A DNA stretch of 64,000 nucleotides, from assembly GCF_014197265.1 (NCBI RefSeq), contig NZ_JACIFH010000001.1, positions 124,001-188,000 on the forward strand, written 5' to 3'. Below the pieces are notes generated by a model. That model ran no database searches. It worked only from the letters and a program-made list of their open reading frames with translations, and was not told the DNA's origin. Each line of letters begins with the position of its first letter. Positions within the stretch are counted from its first letter, which is position 1. The DNA comes from Microbacterium invictum (GTDB lineage Bacteria > Actinomycetota > Actinomycetes > Actinomycetales > Microbacteriaceae). Shown here in pieces: positions 8,390 through 16,587 of the stretch. Made by a program: the position numbers and the translations under genes.

Positions 8390-8536
8390 AGGAAGCCAAA
8401 GACCGCTGGTCTCGGTGCGCGCGAAAGCGTGTACCGACGAAGCTCTGCAAAGCAGGGGCCCGCGCAGGTGTCACAGACAGACTTCCGGGAGATCCGGGCC
8501 GAAGCTCCGTGCGCTTGCGCCGGAGCTTTTCTCTTT
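8390..8536 (+). promoter_or_regulatory. L10 (rplJ) leader RNA
   Basis: The 5' untranslated region between the promoter and rplJ contains the conserved ribosomal-leader pattern: an early small hairpin around AAAGACCGCTGGTCT (8399-8413), a middle region with the GCAAAGCAGGGGCCCGC strand, and a final hairpin followed by T residues. Leaders of this kind bind the L10(L12)4 complex and give autogenous control of rplJL. The boundaries are approximate. Confidence 0.72.
8502..8536 (+). terminator. Attenuator hairpin in the rplJ leader
   Basis: AAGCTCCG (8502-8509) pairs perfectly with CGGAGCTT (8521-8528) and is followed by the T-rich stretch TTTTCTCTTT. Its place at the end of the leader and 66 nt before rplJ suggests transcription attenuation rather than an operon end. 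Confidence 0.7.
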
Positions 8537-8601
8537 GCCGGAATCCGGTCGAGGCCGACGCCCCGCCACCGCGGAGCGTGACGTAAACACAAGGAGTGAC
8601 C

Positions 8602-9090
8602 ATGGCGCAGAAGGATGCATCGGTTGCCGAGCTCACGAAGAACTTCGAGGACTCGAACGCCGTCTTGCTGACCGAGTACCGCGGTCTGACGGTTGCCCAG
8701 CTCAAGCAGCTGCGCAACAGCATTCGTCAGGACGCGGAATACGCCGTGGTGAAGAACACGCTGACCAAGATCGCGGCCAACAAGGCCGGGATCTCTGCGC
8801 TGGACGAAGACCTCAAGGGTCCCTCGGCTATCGCATTCGTGCACGGCGACTTCGTCGCCACCGCGAAGGCTCTGCGCGACTTCGCCAAGGCCAACCCGCT
8901 GCTCGTGATCAAGGGCGGTGTGTTCGAGGGCAACGCCCTGACCGCCGACGAGGTCAACAAGTACGCCTCGCTGGAGAGCCGTGAGGTTCTGCTCGCGAAG
9001 GCGGCGGGCATGATGAAGGCGACGATGGGCAAGGCTGCCGCGACCATCGACGCGCTTCGCGAAAAGCTGGAGACCGCAGCGGCCGCGTAA
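8602..9090 (+). CDS. rplJ: 50S ribosomal protein L10
   Basis: 162 residues, full-length L10. It opens with MAQKDASVAELTKNF and has the family strand VLLTEYRGLTVAQLKQLR and the basic A-E-Y-A-V-V-K-N-T-L segment that contacts 23S rRNA. The C-terminal helix that carries L7/L12 dimers is present. The ATG at 8602 is chosen over the in-frame GTG at 8596 because AAGGAG (8591-8596) then has normal spacing. It forms the stalk base with the downstream rplL product and is controlled by the leader upstream. Confidence 0.97.
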   Translation: MAQKDASVAELTKNFEDSNAVLLTEYRGLTVAQLKQLRNSIRQDAEYAVVKNTLTKIAANKAGISALDEDLKGPSAIAFVHGDFVATAKALRDFAKANPLLVIKGGVFEGNALTADEVNKYASLESREVLLAKAAGMMKATMGKAAATIDALREKLETAAAA

Positions 9091-9138
9091 GCGACCAGCG
9101 ATCTCTTCCCACAACCCCATCTATTTAGGAGACACATC

Positions 9139-9522
9139 ATGGCGAAGCTCACCACTGAGCAGCTGCTCGAGCAGTTTGCAGACCTCACCCTCGTCGAGCT
9201 CAGCGAGTTCGTGAAGGCGTTCGAGGAGAAGTTCGACGTCACCGCTGCTGCTCCCGTCGCCGTTGCCGGCGCCGGTGGCGCGGGTGCCGCGGCCGAGGCC
9301 GAGGAGGAGAAGGACTCGTTCGACGTCATTCTCGAGGCCGCCGGCGACAAGAAGATCCAGGTCATCAAGACGGTCCGCGAGCTCACCTCGCTCGGCCTCG
9401 GCGAGGCCAAGGCCGTCGTCGACGGCGCTCCCAAGGCCGTCCTCGAGGGCGCGACCAAGGAAGCCGCCGAGAAGGCCAAGGCCGCTCTCGAAGAGGCCGG
9501 CGCTTCGGTGACCCTGAAGTAA
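9139..9522 (+). CDS. rplL: 50S ribosomal protein L7/L12
   Basis: 127 residues: an N-terminal dimerisation domain ([22 protein letters not shown]), an Ala/Gly-rich hinge at about residues 36-55, and the C-terminal factor-binding domain ending GASVTLK, with the conserved [20 protein letters not shown] helix. It starts at ATG 9139 after TAGGAGAC. It recruits elongation factors to the ribosome. It lies 48 nt downstream of rplJ and is followed by a strong terminator. Confidence 0.97.
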   Translation: MAKLTTEQLLEQFADLTLVELSEFVKAFEEKFDVTAAAPVAVAGAGGAGAAAEAEEEKDSFDVILEAAGDKKIQVIKTVRELTSLGLGEAKAVVDGAPKAVLEGATKEAAEKAKAALEEAGASVTLK

Positions 9523-9534
9523 TCCAGCTCCACC

Positions 9535-9574
9535 ACGACGAAGGCCCCCGGGTGATCCCGGGGGCCTTCGTCGT
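9535..9574 (+). terminator. Intrinsic terminator after rplL
   Basis: An 18-bp perfect stem (ACGACGAAGGCCCCCGGG with its complement) around a TGAT loop, 12 nt after the rplL stop. The 3' side is CGTCGTTCG, so there is no long U-run, but the stem is very stable. Confidence 0.88.
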
Positions 9575-9599
9575 TCGTGGATCGACGTCATTCCCCTGG

Positions 9600-9842
9600 G
9601 CAAGACTGCGCATTCTCAGATGGGTCCCGCTGGCCGCCACCGGGGCGTTCACGCGCGTGCTCGAGGAGATCGTCACCGGACCGGATGCCGCAGCGCTGGC
9701 CCCCGGGCAGTTCGAGACCGTCGAGCGCGGCGGGGAGCTCTTCCGCGTGGTCCCGGACATCGCGCAACGTGCCGAGCGCGCCGTCTGGGAGGCGAAGCTG
9801 TTCCGCGATCTGAGGGATCGGGCGGACTCTACTCGGAGGTAA
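9600..9842 (+). other. Possible small gene or gene remnant (otherwise empty region 9575-9998)
   Basis: Between the rplL terminator and the sugar-binding protein gene there are about 420 nt without a clear gene. One frame, ending at the TAA at 9840-9842, has almost every third base G or C from about 9618 onward and would encode FTRVLEEIVTGPDAAA and onward to RDRADSTRR. No convincing start or ribosome site is visible, since the only upstream start codon (GTG 9552) lies inside the terminator. It could be a truncated gene remnant or a small protein with an unusual start. I do not recognise a family. The rest of the region holds only the leader of the next operon, including TAGCGT at 9883-9888 as a possible -10 box. 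Confidence 0.3.
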
Positions 9843-9998
9843 CGATCCGGGAAACCCTCTTCTCGCCGTCGAGGCCTCTCGCTAGCGTGTGGAAAGCGGC
9901 GGTATGTCGCGGAACCCGAACGGCACGTCCGCCGTTCCTCCCGGCATCATCGCCGATGCATCGATCAAGTACGTCACCAGCGATCAGGAGGATCTGAG

Positions 9999-11315
9999 AT
10001 GACCATGGGACAGCACAAGAATCGACTCGCCGCACTCGCGGTCCTGGGTACCATCGGCCTCGTCGCAGTCGGCTGCTCCGGCGGCAACGGCGACACTCCG
10101 GACGAGGAGGTTCCCGGCAGCGATCAGGACTTCTCCGGAGAGACTCTCAACGTCGTCGCGGCGTGGTCCGGTGCCGAGCAGGCGAACTTCGAGGCCGTCC
10201 TCGACGTCTTCGAGGAGGCGACCGGCGCCACCGTCACCTACACGAGCTTCGGCGACAACGGCCCCACCTACATCCAGGGTCAGCTCGCCGGCGGCACACC
10301 GCCCAACGTGGCCGTCATCGGCCAGCCCGCGCTCATGCAGTCGCTCGCCGGCAACGGCGACATCCTGCCCGTCGACGACACGACCGCCGGCCTGGTCGCC
10401 GACAACTACTCGCAGAGCTGGATCGACCTCGGTTCGGTCGACGGCGAGCTGTACGGCGTGTGGTTCAAGGCGGCGAACAAGTCCACCGTCTGGTACAACG
10501 ACGACATCTACTCGGAGGCCGGGGCGAGTGTGCCCGAGGACTGGGACGGCTTCCTCGAGCAGCTCGAGGTCATCAACGACTCCGGCTACTCGGGCATCTC
10601 GGTCGGAGCCGACGTCGGATGGCCGCTGACCGACTGGTTCGAGAACGTGTACCTGCGCACCGCCGGCGGGGACATGTACGACCAGCTCACGGGCCACGAG
10701 ATCCCGTGGACCGACCCGTCTGTGCAGGAGGCGCTCGAGGTCATGGCCACGCTGTGGAGCAGCCCCGCGCTGCAGCCGGGCGGCGCGCAGCGCACGTTCC
10801 CGGAGAGCGTGACCGCCGTCTTCGGCGCCGACCCTGAGGCCGGCACCGTGTTCGAGGGCGACTTCGTGGCCGGCAACATCACCGACGACGGCAACTCCGT
10901 CGTGGGCGAGAACGCGCTGTTCTACGACTTCCCGTCGGTGAACGGCTCCGCACCGGCCGTGGTCGGCGGTGGTGACGTCGCCGTCCAGTTCACCGACGAC
11001 GAGGCCACCGCGGCGCTGATGGCGTTCCTGGCCTCGCCGGGCTCGGCCGAGGCGTGGGTCCCCAACGGCGGTCTGACCTCGCCGAACACCGCGGTCGACA
11101 CGTCGCTGTACCCGGACGACATCTCCCGGCAGATCGCCGAGGCGCTGACCGGCGCCGAGGAGTTCCGCTTCGACATGTCCGACCTCACGCCCAGCGCCTT
11201 CGGCGGCACGGCGGGTCAGGGCTTCTGGCAGGAGATGATCACCTTCTACGAGAACCCGGACGACGTCCAGGGCACCATGGAGCGGCTCGAGGCCGCGGCA
11301 GCCGCCGCCTACTGA
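9999..11315 (+). CDS. Sugar ABC transporter substrate-binding lipoprotein
   Basis: 438 residues. Signal peptide with lipobox (LGTIGLVAVGC, Cys about residue 24), then an acidic linker and a bacterial extracellular solute-binding type 1 domain beginning NVVAAWSGAEQANFEAVLDVFEE. The style resembles alpha-glucoside (AglE-like) binding proteins, with ANKSTVWYNDDIY in the first lobe. It is anchored on the outer face of the membrane and delivers a di- or oligosaccharide to the two permeases encoded next. CAGGAGG precedes the ATG. No ATPase gene is in the operon, so a shared MsiK-type ATPase elsewhere is presumed. Confidence 0.9.
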   Translation: MTMGQHKNRLAALAVLGTIGLVAVGCSGGNGDTPDEEVPGSDQDFSGETLNVVAAWSGAEQANFEAVLDVFEEATGATVTYTSFGDNGPTYIQGQLAGGTPPNVAVIGQPALMQSLAGNGDILPVDDTTAGLVADNYSQSWIDLGSVDGELYGVWFKAANKSTVWYNDDIYSEAGASVPEDWDGFLEQLEVINDSGYSGISVGADVGWPLTDWFENVYLRTAGGDMYDQLTGHEIPWTDPSVQEALEVMATLWSSPALQPGGAQRTFPESVTAVFGADPEAGTVFEGDFVAGNITDDGNSVVGENALFYDFPSVNGSAPAVVGGGDVAVQFTDDEATAALMAFLASPGSAEAWVPNGGLTSPNTAVDTSLYPDDISRQIAEALTGAEEFRFDMSDLTPSAFGGTAGQGFWQEMITFYENPDDVQGTMERLEAAAAAAY

Positions 11316-11326
11316 GGGGCTGACCG

Positions 11327-12688
11327 GTGACCACCGTCGCCAAGGCGCCGGCCACATCGCCCGCCCCGCGCGCTCCCCAGCGGGTGCGCGGGTCGGGCGG
11401 CTGGCGCAAGTTCGCGCTCATCGCCTCGTTCCTGGCCCCCGGGATGATCATCCTGGGCGCCCTGGTGGTGTATCCGATCGTCTACACGGCGATCCGCTCG
11501 TTCTTCTCGCGGGCCGGGGACGAGTTCGTCGGGTGGGACAACTACGTGACGATGTTCACGAACGACACCACCTTCACGGCCATCCGCAACAACGTCATGT
11601 GGGTGATCGTCGCCCCGGCGGCGTGCACCATCCTGGGTCTCATCTTCGCGGTGCTGCTGGAGAAGCTGAAGTGGAAGACCGCGTTCAAGCTCATCATCTT
11701 CATGCCGATGGCGATCTCGATGCTCGCGGCGGGCGTGATCTTCCGCGGGATGTTCCAGGAGGACCCCAACCTGGGCGTGGTCAACGCGACGCTGGTGGGC
11801 ATAAACAACGTCTTCACCGACGAGGCGAACTACCCTGGCGCCGCTCCACGCGACGGGTTCGGGATCATCGAGGACAGCGGGGTCATCGCGACCGAGGACA
11901 CTGTCGGACCCGGCGCCACCGTGGACTTCCCGCTGATCCGCATCCGCCAGTCGGATCTGCCCGATGATGCCGCGCAGGCGGTGGCGGCTCCGTCCGCCGG
12001 AGACACCCAGGTCACCGGAACCGTCTTCCTCGACGTCATCAGCGGCGGTGGGGGCAGCAACGGCGAGATCGAGCAGGGCAAGAGCGGGCTTCCCGGCATC
12101 CGCGTCGATGCCGTCTCACCGGATGGATCCATCCACGGCTATGCGACGACCGGCGCGGACGGCACCTTCACGATCGAAGGGCTGACGGCGGGGGAATCGT
12201 ACCGGATCGCCCTGCCGGCGGCGAACTTCGACGCGGGCTTCCAAGGCGTGTCGTGGCTGAGCGCCTCGCTCATCAACGCGGTGATCATCCTGTCGTACAT
12301 CTGGATCTGGGCCGGTTTCGCGATGGTCATGATCGCGTCGGGGCTGTCCGCGATGGACCGCTCGCTGCAGGAGGCCTCCCGGGTCGACGGTGCCAATGAG
12401 TGGCAGGTGTTCACGAAGATCACCGCGCCGCTTCTGGCGCCGGTGCTCGTCGTGGTCCTGGTGACGCTCATCATCAACGTGCTGAAGATCTTCGACCTCG
12501 TCTACGTCATACCCCCCGGCGCATCCAAGCCGGCGGCCAACGTGATCGCGGTCGAGATGTGGACGGTCTCGTTCGGCGGCGGCAACAACTACGGCCTCGG
12601 CTCGGCGCTGGCGATCCTGCTGCTGATCCTCGTGCTGCCGTCGATGATCATCAACGTGCGGCGCTTCCGTGAGGAGCGCAGCCGATGA
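11327..12688 (+). CDS. Sugar ABC permease with inserted extracellular beta domain
   Basis: 453 residues, against about 300 for most CUT1 permeases. Membrane segments of a MalF-like permease are present: SFLAPGMIILGALVVYPIVY near residue 35, NVMWVIVAPAACTILGLIFA, then after the insertion INAVIILSYIWIWAGFAMVM, and the EAA loop EASRVDGANEWQVFTKITAPLL. Between about residues 163 and 300 lies an extra domain with the repeat-like sequence GIRVDAVSPDGSIHGY, then TTGADGTFTIEGLTAGESY. This is typical of carboxypeptidase-regulatory or Cna-B-like beta sandwiches and is predicted outside the membrane. GTG start 11 nt after the binding-protein gene; the end overlaps the next permease by 4 nt. Confidence 0.88.
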   Translation: MTTVAKAPATSPAPRAPQRVRGSGGWRKFALIASFLAPGMIILGALVVYPIVYTAIRSFFSRAGDEFVGWDNYVTMFTNDTTFTAIRNNVMWVIVAPAACTILGLIFAVLLEKLKWKTAFKLIIFMPMAISMLAAGVIFRGMFQEDPNLGVVNATLVGINNVFTDEANYPGAAPRDGFGIIEDSGVIATEDTVGPGATVDFPLIRIRQSDLPDDAAQAVAAPSAGDTQVTGTVFLDVISGGGGSNGEIEQGKSGLPGIRVDAVSPDGSIHGYATTGADGTFTIEGLTAGESYRIALPAANFDAGFQGVSWLSASLINAVIILSYIWIWAGFAMVMIASGLSAMDRSLQEASRVDGANEWQVFTKITAPLLAPVLVVVLVTLIINVLKIFDLVYVIPPGASKPAANVIAVEMWTVSFGGGNNYGLGSALAILLLILVLPSMIINVRRFREERSR

Positions 12689-13572
12689 GCGCGGCATCCG
12701 AGCTCGGGATCGTCACGGGCAAGAAGACCGTCGCGCAGCGCGTGCTGGGCGTCATCTCGTCGAGCGTCGTCAACATCGTGCTGCTGATCGTCGCGATCTT
12801 CTGGCTCGTGCCGACGGTGGGCCTGCTGATCATGTCGCTGCGGACCGTGGGAGACAACTCCTCGTCGGGCTGGTGGACGGTGCTCACCAAGCCCGCCGAA
12901 CTCACGATCCAGAACTACGTGAACCTGCTGTCGAACTCGACGATCACCGGATCGTTCTGGAACACCATCATGATCGCGGTGCCCAGCACGGCCCTGGTGG
13001 TGATCATCGGCGCGCTCGCCGCCTATGCGTTCGCGTGGACCGAGTTCTGGGGCCGGGACTGGCTGCTGATCGTGGTGATCATCCTGCTGGCGGTGCCCGT
13101 GCAGGTCGCGCTGATCCCACTGGCGACCATGTTCGGCGCGCTCGGCATCTTCGGGTCGGTGTTCGGTGTGGTGCTTTTCCACACCGCGTTCGGGCTGCCG
13201 TTCGCGATCTTCCTGCTGCGGAACTTCTTCCTGCAGGTGCCCGCCGAGCTGCTCGAGGCGGCGCGGATCGACGGCTCGAGCGAGTGGCGCATCTTCTTCC
13301 AGATGATGCTGCCCCTGGCACTGCCGGCGATCGCGTCGCTGGCGATCTTCCAGTTCCTGTGGACATGGAACGACATGCTCGTCGCGCTGATCTTCACGAA
13401 CCCCGATTCGATGCCGCTGACGGTGGCGATCCAGTCACAGTTGCGGCAGTTCGGATCGAACATCGACGTGCTCAGCGCCGGGGCGTTCCTGTCGATGATC
13501 GTTCCGCTGATCGTGTTCTTCGCGTTCCAGCGGTACTTCGTGCAGGCGCTGCTGGCGGGGTCGCAGAAGTAG
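12685..13572 (+). CDS. Sugar ABC transporter permease (MalG-like)
   Basis: 295 residues, CUT1 family with six predicted helices, the first being VVNIVLLIVAIFWLVPTVGLLIMSL. The cytoplasmic EAA loop, which docks the ATPase, reads EAARIDGSSEWRIFFQMMLPLALP. It starts at the ATG overlapping the stop of the previous permease, so the two halves of the channel are translationally coupled. It works with the two genes upstream to import a sugar, probably an alpha-glucoside by analogy. The operon ends at a hairpin 14 nt past the stop. Confidence 0.92.
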   Translation: MSAASELGIVTGKKTVAQRVLGVISSSVVNIVLLIVAIFWLVPTVGLLIMSLRTVGDNSSSGWWTVLTKPAELTIQNYVNLLSNSTITGSFWNTIMIAVPSTALVVIIGALAAYAFAWTEFWGRDWLLIVVIILLAVPVQVALIPLATMFGALGIFGSVFGVVLFHTAFGLPFAIFLLRNFFLQVPAELLEAARIDGSSEWRIFFQMMLPLALPAIASLAIFQFLWTWNDMLVALIFTNPDSMPLTVAIQSQLRQFGSNIDVLSAGAFLSMIVPLIVFFAFQRYFVQALLAGSQK

Positions 13573-13584
13573 ACGGGTGGGCGA

Positions 13585-14259
13585 TCAGTCGGTGCAGGCG
13601 AGTCTTGTCTGCACCGACTGCATCGCATCCAGCTCGAACAGCTGGGCAGAGCGCATCGCCGACGCCACCGCGAGCGTGCGCGGCTCGGAGCCGAGCTCGA
13701 GCACCGCGTCGGTCATGGGGATCGCGCCCTCGTGGTGGCGGATCATGAGCTCGAGGAACAGGCAGTCCGCTGCCTGACCGCTCGCCTGTTGAAGGGCGGT
13801 CAGTTCGGCGGGGGATGCCATGCCCATGGCCACCCGCATCTCCTCATCGGTCAGGGGCTCGTCGCCCGCCCCGCCGTGATCGTGCCCGGCATCGGACGCG
13901 CTCATCCACGCCATCGGGTCGGTGCTCACCTGCGGCAGGCCCCACTGGACGAGCCAGTCGAACATCTCGCCCTTCTGGGCCGACTGGCCGGTGGCGATGT
14001 CGTATGAGATGACCCGCAGCTCCTCGTCCTCGGTCTCGCGGTGGATCGTCATGGCCATGTCGACGGCCTGCGCGTGGTGCACCTGCATGTCGCGGGCGAA
14101 GCCGGCCTCGGGCGAGTCGTCACCGGGCGTCGTGTTCGCGACGACGCCGAATGTCGAGAAGCGTCCGATCGCGAACGCGACGGCGGCGATGGCGAGTGCG
14201 ACCAGCAGCACCGCCCACCACGGCGGCAGCGACCGCTGCGGATGGGCGGTGTCGGTCAC
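13585..14259 (-). CDS. DUF305 domain-containing membrane-anchored protein
   Basis: 224 residues. A single N-terminal membrane segment (WWAVLLVALAIAAVAFAIG) is followed by an extracytoplasmic DUF305 domain. Its two hallmark motifs are present: FARDMQVHHAQAVDMA near residue 55 and FLELMIRHHEGAIPM near residue 170. These His/Met pairs suggest metal binding, perhaps copper, and DUF305 proteins often occur in metal-resistance settings. Its start overlaps the end of the DUF3105 gene by 4 nt, so the two are coupled. The last codons form part of the terminator hairpin at 13586-13620. Confidence 0.9.
   Translation of the reverse strand: MTDTAHPQRSLPPWWAVLLVALAIAAVAFAIGRFSTFGVVANTTPGDDSPEAGFARDMQVHHAQAVDMAMTIHRETEDEELRVISYDIATGQSAQKGEMFDWLVQWGLPQVSTDPMAWMSASDAGHDHGGAGDEPLTDEEMRVAMGMASPAELTALQQASGQAADCLFLELMIRHHEGAIPMTDAVLELGSEPRTLAVASAMRSAQLFELDAMQSVQTRLACTD
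13586..13620. terminator. Bidirectional-looking hairpin overlapping the DUF305 3' end
   Basis: CAGTCGGTGCAG (13586-13597) and CTGCACCGACTG (13609-13620) form a perfect 12-bp stem with an 11-nt loop. It lies between convergent operons and is built from the final codons of the minus-strand DUF305 gene. It can end transcription of the sugar transporter operon; read from the minus side the stem is inside the coding region. Confidence 0.72.
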
Positions 14260-14966
14260 GACTGCTTGCCGGGCCCGTCGATCGCGCCGGTGCAGGCGGC
14301 GTTCGGCTCGGGGGCGTTGAGGTTGCGCCAGAACGTGGCCAGGAACTCGCCGACGCGCTCGTCGTCGGCCGAGTCAAGTTTCAGCTGCGCGTTCCACGCG
14401 CTCATCACGATGGGCGAGTCCAGGCCCTCGTAGGGCGAGACGATGACATAGGTCGAGGGCAGCTGCGCCTTGATCGTGTCGAGTTCGGCGTCGCTGACGG
14501 CGGCGGGATCGTAGGTGACCCACACGGCCCCGTGCTCGAGCGAGTGCACGGCGTTCTCGTTGGGCACCTGCTCGCTGTAGACACCGCAGTTGAGCCAGTA
14601 GGCGTTGTGGTCGCCGCCCGCCGGGGGCGTCTGCGCGTATTCGACCGCACCCTCGACGTGGTTGGCGGTGTTCTCGAACGTCTCGACGCCGGCGACCGCG
14701 GTCGCGTCGCCGTCACCGCGGTCGATCGTGACCGCGCGCGGGGTGAAGATGATCGACGCGGCCACCAGGGCGATCACGACGACGGCGGCGGCACCGCCCA
14801 CGACCCACCAGGTGAGCGTGGTGCGGCGACGCTTGGAGAGCTGCTTCTGGTACTCCGCCAGCTTCTGCTGCTTCTGCTGCTCGCGCTGCTGCTTGACGGT
14901 CAGTTCGATGGTGGCCTGCGTGGCGGGGTTGCCGCTCGTGCGCTTGCCGGAGGGGGTCGGGGTCAT
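14256..14966 (-). CDS. DUF3105 domain-containing membrane protein
   Basis: 236 residues. A cytoplasmic Gln/Lys-rich helix (LTVKQQREQQKQQKLAEYQK, probably a coiled coil) leads into a membrane segment at about residues 53-73 and an extracytoplasmic DUF3105 domain. That domain has the motif HSLEHGAVWVTYDP and the pair of cysteines in LNCGVY and AACTG. The pairing with DUF305 is recurrent in actinobacteria. The function is unknown; His/Cys content suggests metal handling at the cell surface. It starts at ATG 14966 and is first in the two-gene operon. Confidence 0.88.
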   Translation of the reverse strand: MTPTPSGKRTSGNPATQATIELTVKQQREQQKQQKLAEYQKQLSKRRRTTLTWWVVGGAAAVVVIALVAASIIFTPRAVTIDRGDGDATAVAGVETFENTANHVEGAVEYAQTPPAGGDHNAYWLNCGVYSEQVPNENAVHSLEHGAVWVTYDPAAVSDAELDTIKAQLPSTYVIVSPYEGLDSPIVMSAWNAQLKLDSADDERVGEFLATFWRNLNAPEPNAACTGAIDGPGKQS

Positions 14967-15067
14967 GGGCGTGATCTCGGCTCGGGGTACCCGCGTCGGC
15001 GTGCGCGGACCCCATGATTCTATTCGCGCGGATATGGGGAGGGGTCGCTGGTCGATAACGTTGCGCT

Positions 15068-16522
15068 ATGAGTCCCGTCGCGACGCTGCCCTCCCGGACG
15101 CCGATGGATGCCGGGGTCGACGCCACCGGCATCCTGAACCTCATCGATGCGCTGGAAGCCGACCCGGCCCAGGAACCGCACGGGCTGATGATCCTGCGCC
15201 GCGGCGCGGTCATCGCGCAGGGCTGGTGGGCGCCGTACACCGCCGACCGGCCGCAGCTGGTGTACTCGCTCAGCAAGAGCTTCACTTCGGCCGCGGCAGG
15301 CGTTCTCGTCGACGAGGGGGTGCTCGACCTCGACAGCACCGTGGTCTCGCACTTCCCCGAGTTCGCCGACGAGATCACCGACGAGCGCACCCGGCGCATG
15401 CGCGTGCGGCACGTGGCATCCATGGCCAGCGGTCACGAGAACGAGATGATCGACGTCGCGTTGCGCACCGATGACGTCGAGCCCGTCCGCGGGTTCCTGC
15501 TCAATCCGCCCGAGCAGGAACCGGGCAGCGTGTTCGCGTACAACCAGCCCGCCACCTACACGCTCGCGACGATCGTGCACAGACTCACCGGGCGCACTCT
15601 GGTCGAGTTCCTGCGCGAGCGGGTGCTCGACCCGATCGGCGCGGGGCCCATCGCGTGGGAGGAGTGGCCCGAGGGTCGCGACATCGGATACTCGGGCGCC
15701 TTCATGACAACCGACACCATTGCGCGGCTGGGCCTGCTGCTGCTCGGCCGCGGGCAGTGGGCCGGCCGGCGGGTGCTGTCACAGGAGTGGGTGGATGCCG
15801 CGACCTCGGTGCACGTGGACACGGCGCCGGCGCCCGAGCGGGGCGCGTCGGACTGGTCGCGGGGCTACGGCTTCCAGCACTGGCGGTCGCGGCACGGATA
15901 CCGCGGTGACGGCGCGTTCGGGCAGCTGTGCCTGGTGCTGCCCGAGCACGAAGCCGTGGTCGCCTATCAGGGGCAGTCCGGCGATATGCAGCGGCTGCTG
16001 GATGCCGTGTGGCAGCACCTCCTGCCCGCGATCGGTCGTGCGGGGTCGGCGGGAGCGGATGCCGAGCTGGCCGCGCGGCTCGCGGGGTCCTCGCTGCCGG
16101 AGCGCGTCGTGGCGCGCGTCGCGGTGGACGCAGACCGATGGGACGGGGCGGCCTTCTCGGGGGCGGCCGATGGCGCGGAGTCCGGCGATTCAGGGGATGC
16201 CGGCGGGCACGGTGCTCGCGTGCGGCGCGACGGCGACGGATGGGTGCTGACGCTGACCGGTTCGACCGGAGACGTCCGGGCGCGGTTCACCGGTGAGCCG
16301 GGCTGGTGCGTGACCTCCGGCGACGGGCCGGTGATCGCGGTCAGCGGCGGCTTCGCCGGTGACGACGAACTGCTGCTCGACGTCGCCTTCCTCGAGACGC
16401 CGCACCGGCTGCACCTGCGCTTCGACCGTGCGGCCGGCGTCGTCACGCGCCGGTGGCAGACGCCGCCGCTGCGCGACCCGGCCGACCTGCGAGATCTGAC
16501 GGCACCCGGCGCGTTCGGGTGA
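15068..16522 (+). CDS. Serine hydrolase, beta-lactamase/CubicO-like
   Basis: 484 residues. The N-terminal 320 residues form a class C beta-lactamase-like fold: the nucleophile motif S-x-x-K is SLSKSFTS at about residue 70, the Tyr motif is YNQPATYTL, and the third box is HGYRGDGAFGQ. The C-terminal 150 residues are an extra beta-rich domain with a low-complexity joint (GAADGAESGDSGDAGGHG). Members are esterases, peptidases or amide hydrolases, rarely true beta-lactamases. No signal peptide is evident, so it is probably cytosolic. The ATG at 15068 has TAACGT ending 6 nt before it, the leaderless pattern. Confidence 0.87.
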   Translation: MSPVATLPSRTPMDAGVDATGILNLIDALEADPAQEPHGLMILRRGAVIAQGWWAPYTADRPQLVYSLSKSFTSAAAGVLVDEGVLDLDSTVVSHFPEFADEITDERTRRMRVRHVASMASGHENEMIDVALRTDDVEPVRGFLLNPPEQEPGSVFAYNQPATYTLATIVHRLTGRTLVEFLRERVLDPIGAGPIAWEEWPEGRDIGYSGAFMTTDTIARLGLLLLGRGQWAGRRVLSQEWVDAATSVHVDTAPAPERGASDWSRGYGFQHWRSRHGYRGDGAFGQLCLVLPEHEAVVAYQGQSGDMQRLLDAVWQHLLPAIGRAGSAGADAELAARLAGSSLPERVVARVAVDADRWDGAAFSGAADGAESGDSGDAGGHGARVRRDGDGWVLTLTGSTGDVRARFTGEPGWCVTSGDGPVIAVSGGFAGDDELLLDVAFLETPHRLHLRFDRAAGVVTRRWQTPPLRDPADLRDLTAPGAFG

Positions 16523-16587
16523 CTGCGGCCCCCGTGCGCCCGGTGCGTCCCGCTGGCGCCGCCGGTGCGGTGCGGCACACTGGACCG

